Of a DNA stretch of 53,967 bases, positions 50,501 through 53,967 are shown one piece after another. Position 1 is the first letter of the stretch. Each line of letters opens with the position of its first letter. The notes under the pieces were generated by a model, which was not told where the DNA came from, made no database searches, and saw only the letters and a list, made by a program, of their open reading frames with translations. Source of the stretch: Schoenoplectus triqueter (Eukaryota > Streptophyta > Magnoliopsida > Poales > Cyperaceae). The stretch lies in assembly GCA_964058805.1 (NCBI GenBank), contig CAXKVV010000587.1, positions 1 through 53,967 on the forward strand, given 5' to 3'. Made by a program: the position numbers and the translations under genes.

Positions 50501-53500
50501 TAATCTGATATAAAGTTGAGAGTCTAGAGCCCTGACTTTGAAATTATGTTGTGTTCATGTAATATATTGTCCAGAAACTAGACTTCATATTGAGGCCAAG
50601 ACTTGAAATCACCGGGTTATGGAACAGCTAGCATGTGCGTTAAAAAAAGTTGATTCCATGTTGAAGTACCTTATTTGGTCACCAACCAGTGTCATACTAG
50701 ACGAGCATTAAGAGGTAATGTTTAGGGCCATCAGATCAGAATTTGATGTTACGTCCCAAAGGCAACCAACAAAAAGGAGAACCCCAAAACATGAATGAGA
50801 CCAGATCCTCAGATTTTGAATTGAAATCTAAATACATAAATAATTGCAAAGAGAAGCATCATAAAAATCTAACAGTTGGGTTCAAGAAATTTACTTACCT
50901 CCTTGTTAAAATTGGATGATGATATTCCTTTGCCAAGAGTTAGCCAACCAGGGCGGATGTTATGATCTTCCCCAAACAACTCAAGCCGCCTCTTCCCCAG
51001 TGCAAAGTGTTCTATGATTCGGTACATGTCCTCCGGTTTCTTTGTGGAACCTAATTGTTTACAAGGGAATTTTTAATTCAAGCATTGACAGAATAAACGA
51101 ACAGTAACTGATAGAGAAGGATAAGTCACTAACCATCGCTAGGTTCTTCAGCTATGATGATGTCAGTATCAATGTTTGCATGAATTATATGCCCATCTGT
51201 GCTACGACGAACTGTCCCTTTAATACCCATCAAACAATGTTCCTGACAAGACAAGCATCAGCCACCCATAGTTAATAACAATAATTGAGGAAAAAACAAA
51301 CAATTATGAAGTACAAAAAAATAAGAAGATACCAACCTTTGAATGCTGGAACAATGTGTGAGAATCATGCCGTAAGCTACCACCCCCAGCATTTTTTTTG
51401 TTGGTCTTAACCCAGCAAATATCCTCACATCTCCTAAATCCCCACTGCAGATGAAAAGAAAAAGCATATGGTTGTCATTCTTAAATCCAGATGCAAAAGG
51501 AAAGGTAGCTAAATAAGGATTAAAACAGAAAGTGGTCATTTCAAAATTAAACTCCTAAAGAAATAAGAAATAAAATGCTTAACAGGAATAATACATACGC
51601 TTGTCCATACATAGGAAATATCAACCGTAAAATGTTGAGAAACCTTACAAGTCTTTTTAAATTTTTTCTAACTATGATATAAATGAAATATACAATCCAT
51701 TATTCATGTTATGAAATGCATGTGGTATTAAAGGTGTGTGCATGATTTTATCTTTTGTACCATGCATTAGAAAACATGATCCTTGACTCCTTGTACAGCA
51801 GAAGCATAGTTTAATCGAGGATAACTCACCTTCTTCAAGCATGAACGGCCTTGTTCAAGACCAACACCATCACCGACCCAAAGGAAGATAAAAGATGGAG
51901 TATCGGCTATTGCCTTAGAAAACCAAAAAAAAAAAAAAACAGTGAGGACAGAAAATGACACATGAACAGTATTTTTCTAAATCACAAAAAAAAAAACAGA
52001 GAAAAATAGAAGTTCAAAAACTACCTCAATCTTCAAGTTCATAATTTCATCGACGGTCCAGTACTCTATATGGTCAGTGATGCCTGGGGCCCGGTGCACA
52101 TATTCTTCCCACGGTGGGTCCACAAGTATTACATCAAATTTAGTACCAAAGAACTCAGGAGTTAGCACATGCTCCCGTAAATCACATTTGTAATACATGG
52201 GAGGGGAGGCTGACTTGGCAACAATCTCATCTTTCCTCTGAATAAGCTCTCTAAGCTTAGGGTAATCCTCTACCACACTAGTCAGCTCTAGTTCCCGTAT
52301 AAAGTTCTGTGGACGCATACCAGTGTCCACAAAATTCTGGGAGTAGTCATTTTGTTCACCTCTTGAAGGGGCTTTCCCCATGGGCCCACCAGTGTTCCTG
52401 GGTGGTATCCATGTGTTGGAAGGTTTATCATGTGGAGTCATCTCACGACTGGGTGTTGTCATTGGACCAGGTGTATTTTGATTTGACCTATTTGCACCTT
52501 GTTGATTCAAATGCAAGGAATGACTTGGGCTGGGCGCAACACCAGAACCAAACCGAGAAGCAGCAGGTACCGGCGGAGGGATAGGTGGGAGGTTAGGTGG
52601 AACTCCAGCGAGCAAGTTGACATCTATGACCCTACCACCAGGCCAAACGAGCGGTCCAGGAAAAGGAGGCATGAAAGCGCCAGGGCCAATAGGTGGGCCT
52701 GGCTGGGATAGGTTTGGCCCTAAATTGACACCGATGTTAGGTCCAATTGGTTGGATGGGTCCAGGAGGTAACCCTAAAGGACTGAACGGAGGACCCATCA
52801 TGGGCATCTGTAAATTCGGCATTCCCATCCGTTGAGGAGTGTTATCTCTGCCATTTGGCCTCCCTCTCCCTACCCTAACTCCCCTTCCTCCTCCCCTTGT
52901 TCCAAATGGACCCGGGCCTGAGGCTGATGATAACGGACTGCCCATACCCTGACCAGGACCAGGTTGGTTAGTGTTCATGCCTGCTCTTTGCATCCTCCCT
53001 CTCTGATCAGCTGATCCATCATTACCATCCAAATCAGAGCCATCTTTTGTGAAATCAAGATTTCTGACTGGTCTGATTTCTATAGAGTCAGAACTATCAT
53101 TTCTATTTCCAAACCCAGACACACCGCCTTTCCCACTATCAGATCTGATCCCTCTTGAGTCCTTCCTATAACCACCACCTCTTGACTGAATGCCAATACC
53201 AGCACCAGCATTATCCACCCTCTCCTGGGGCCCATCTCGCCTTCCCCCTTGGCCCCGGTTTCTCCAATAGTCTCTCGAACCTTCCTGATCCCCCCTGCTT
53301 CTCTCATTCCATCCGCCATCCCACTCCCTCTCCCTCCACTTGTAAGTGTCATCTCTTTCCTTATCCTTTGCACCAGAATTTCTCTCGTTGTCAGAGTCTG
53401 AGTATCCCCATTCCCGCTCCTCATTCTCACCATAATATTTCCCGCTCCTCTCAGCAGGTGTAGCTGCATCAATTTTAGCTTCTTGAATTTGTTCTCTCAG

Positions 53501-53944
53501 CAGTTCCTTACTCTTATCTACAGCTGTGCCACTCTTTAAATCACGATGGTCCCCATCTGATCTCAATTTTGCAACCCTCGAATCATACATTCGATCTCTT
53601 CTTGAGTCTTCCCTCTCCTTGCTTCTCTCCTTGCCTCGGACAACAGGTGGGTCCCACTCCTCCTCGGGGCTTCTCCTGGAGTCCTTTGAAGATCGGTGGT
53701 ACGAGGATAACGACTCCCTCCTGCTGGCATCATGGCCATCAGCATGGTCATCCCTTCGACTGGAGCGGTGCCGTCCCTCATCAGGGCCTTCAGTCTCATC
53801 AGAGTAACCGCTGCCATGCTTTCTTGATTTGCTTGAGCGGCTTCTTCTACGATCTTGATCATCCTCATACTCTGCTCTGCTCTCGGCCCCTTCTTCATAC
53901 TCTCGTTTGCTCCGGCTCCTACTTGGTTCAGGCAAAGCCTCCAT
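47531..53944 (-). CDS. MTB: METTL14-type m6A methyltransferase subunit (MTB)
   Basis: Six exons: 53944-52025, 51913-51830, 51444-51337, 51242-51134, 51050-50899 and 47953-47531. They give 2796 bases and 931 residues; all junctions are GT/AG and in phase. An in-frame TAA sits directly before the ATG, fixing the start. Residues 1 to about 300 are Arg/Ser/Asp/Glu-rich ([10 protein letters not shown]), about 330-540 are Gly/Pro-rich, and about 545-790 form the MT-A70 domain with DPPW at 609-612 ([14 protein letters not shown]). Later segments [26 protein letters not shown] and [15 protein letters not shown] match the family. The tail is Gly/Pro/Gln/Met-rich. Plant MTB (EMB1691 in Arabidopsis) pairs with MTA in the nuclear writer complex that methylates mRNA adenosines, and in known METTL14 proteins this subunit supports RNA binding rather than catalysis. 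The reading frame is intact. Confidence 0.95.
48289..48723. mobile_element. Foldback element with about 200-bp inverted arms
   Basis: Starts ATATATATATAGAGAGAGAG and ends in the complementary CTCTCTCTCTCTATATAT. Paired internal blocks include CTATGGTGCTATGCATAGCA with TGCTATGCATAGCACCATAG, and CGTATGAATAT with ATATTCATACG. Almost the whole 435 bp folds on itself. Related to the single arms in the F-box array. No coding sequence. Confidence 0.85.
48724..49193 (+). mobile_element. Non-autonomous Helitron
   Basis: Begins TCTATACTATTATATAAAGC and ends GCGCGGGTATATAGCTAG, with A before and T after, the A|T insertion pattern of Helitrons. Plant Helitrons share the TCTATACTATTATA start and a GCAACGCGCGGGTA end. 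The 3' hairpin is weak (CTGCTGCAACGCGCGGG). 470 bp, no Rep/helicase coding. Confidence 0.8.
50036..50165. repeat. 76-base tandem duplication in MTB intron 5
   Basis: TGTGAAATAAGAGGAAGAC starts at 50036 and 50112. The two units share ATTGGTCACAAGCCAAAACA and differ at a few sites. Confidence 0.8.
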
Positions 53945-53967
53945 TTATCTTTCAACAAATAGGAGAC

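Larger units (their letters stand above)
47954..50898 (-). other. MTB: MTB intron 5, expanded by transposable elements
   Basis: At 2945 bases it far exceeds the other four introns (83 to about 390 bases). It contains a foldback element (48289-48723), a Helitron (48724-49193) and a 76-base tandem duplication (50036-50165). The remaining 49.2-50.0 kb is AT-rich with nothing recognisable. Confidence 0.8.

Noticed and set aside
52309..53807. Plus-strand frames opposite the first MTB exon
   Set aside because: Shadows of a low-complexity Arg/Ser and Gly/Pro-rich coding region.

Overview
The window is nuclear DNA of a flowering plant, most likely a eudicot. Three intron-containing genes with plant-type products lie in AT-rich DNA crowded with LTR retrotransposons, foldback elements and a Helitron. 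Nothing bacterial or viral in organisation is present. No tRNA, rRNA or CRISPR array was seen.

Layout. 992-6495 (minus): a decayed Ty3/gypsy chromovirus with both LTRs, a 5-bp target duplication (AACTT), PBS, PPT and a chromodomain. 6501-11550: no recognisable gene. 11551-13040 (minus): a two-exon F-box gene. 12943-21437: its first coding codons, promoter and about 2.4 kb of upstream DNA form a tandem array of about 3.4 units, each about 2.47 kb. The array ends at a 4-nt filler junction. 21442-33510: a Ty1/copia element in a partial tandem (3' half of an internal region, LTR, full internal region, LTR), with the same inactivating stop codons in both internal copies. 33511-37029: LTR-like repetitive DNA, probably a truncated Ty3-type LTR. 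37030-42520: AT-rich DNA holding small inverted-repeat elements, two coding-like relics and a 1-kb minisatellite. 43169-45703 (plus): a complete actin gene encoding 377 residues, with a leader intron and one coding intron outside the standard plant positions. 47531-53944 (minus): a complete six-exon METTL14-type m6A methyltransferase subunit gene (plant MTB), whose last intron carries a foldback element directly abutting a Helitron.

The three host genes have unrelated roles: E3 ligase substrate recognition, cytoskeleton, and mRNA methylation. They are not a functional cluster. What stands out is structural: the amplified F-box promoter, the foldback arm at each array junction, the tandem copia element with shared lesions, and an extra actin intron flanked by a short duplication that looks like a local intron gain. 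I found no convincing new multi-gene system. Exon boundaries were set by hand from GT/AG sites and reading phase. Family assignments rest on motifs read by eye, without database searches.
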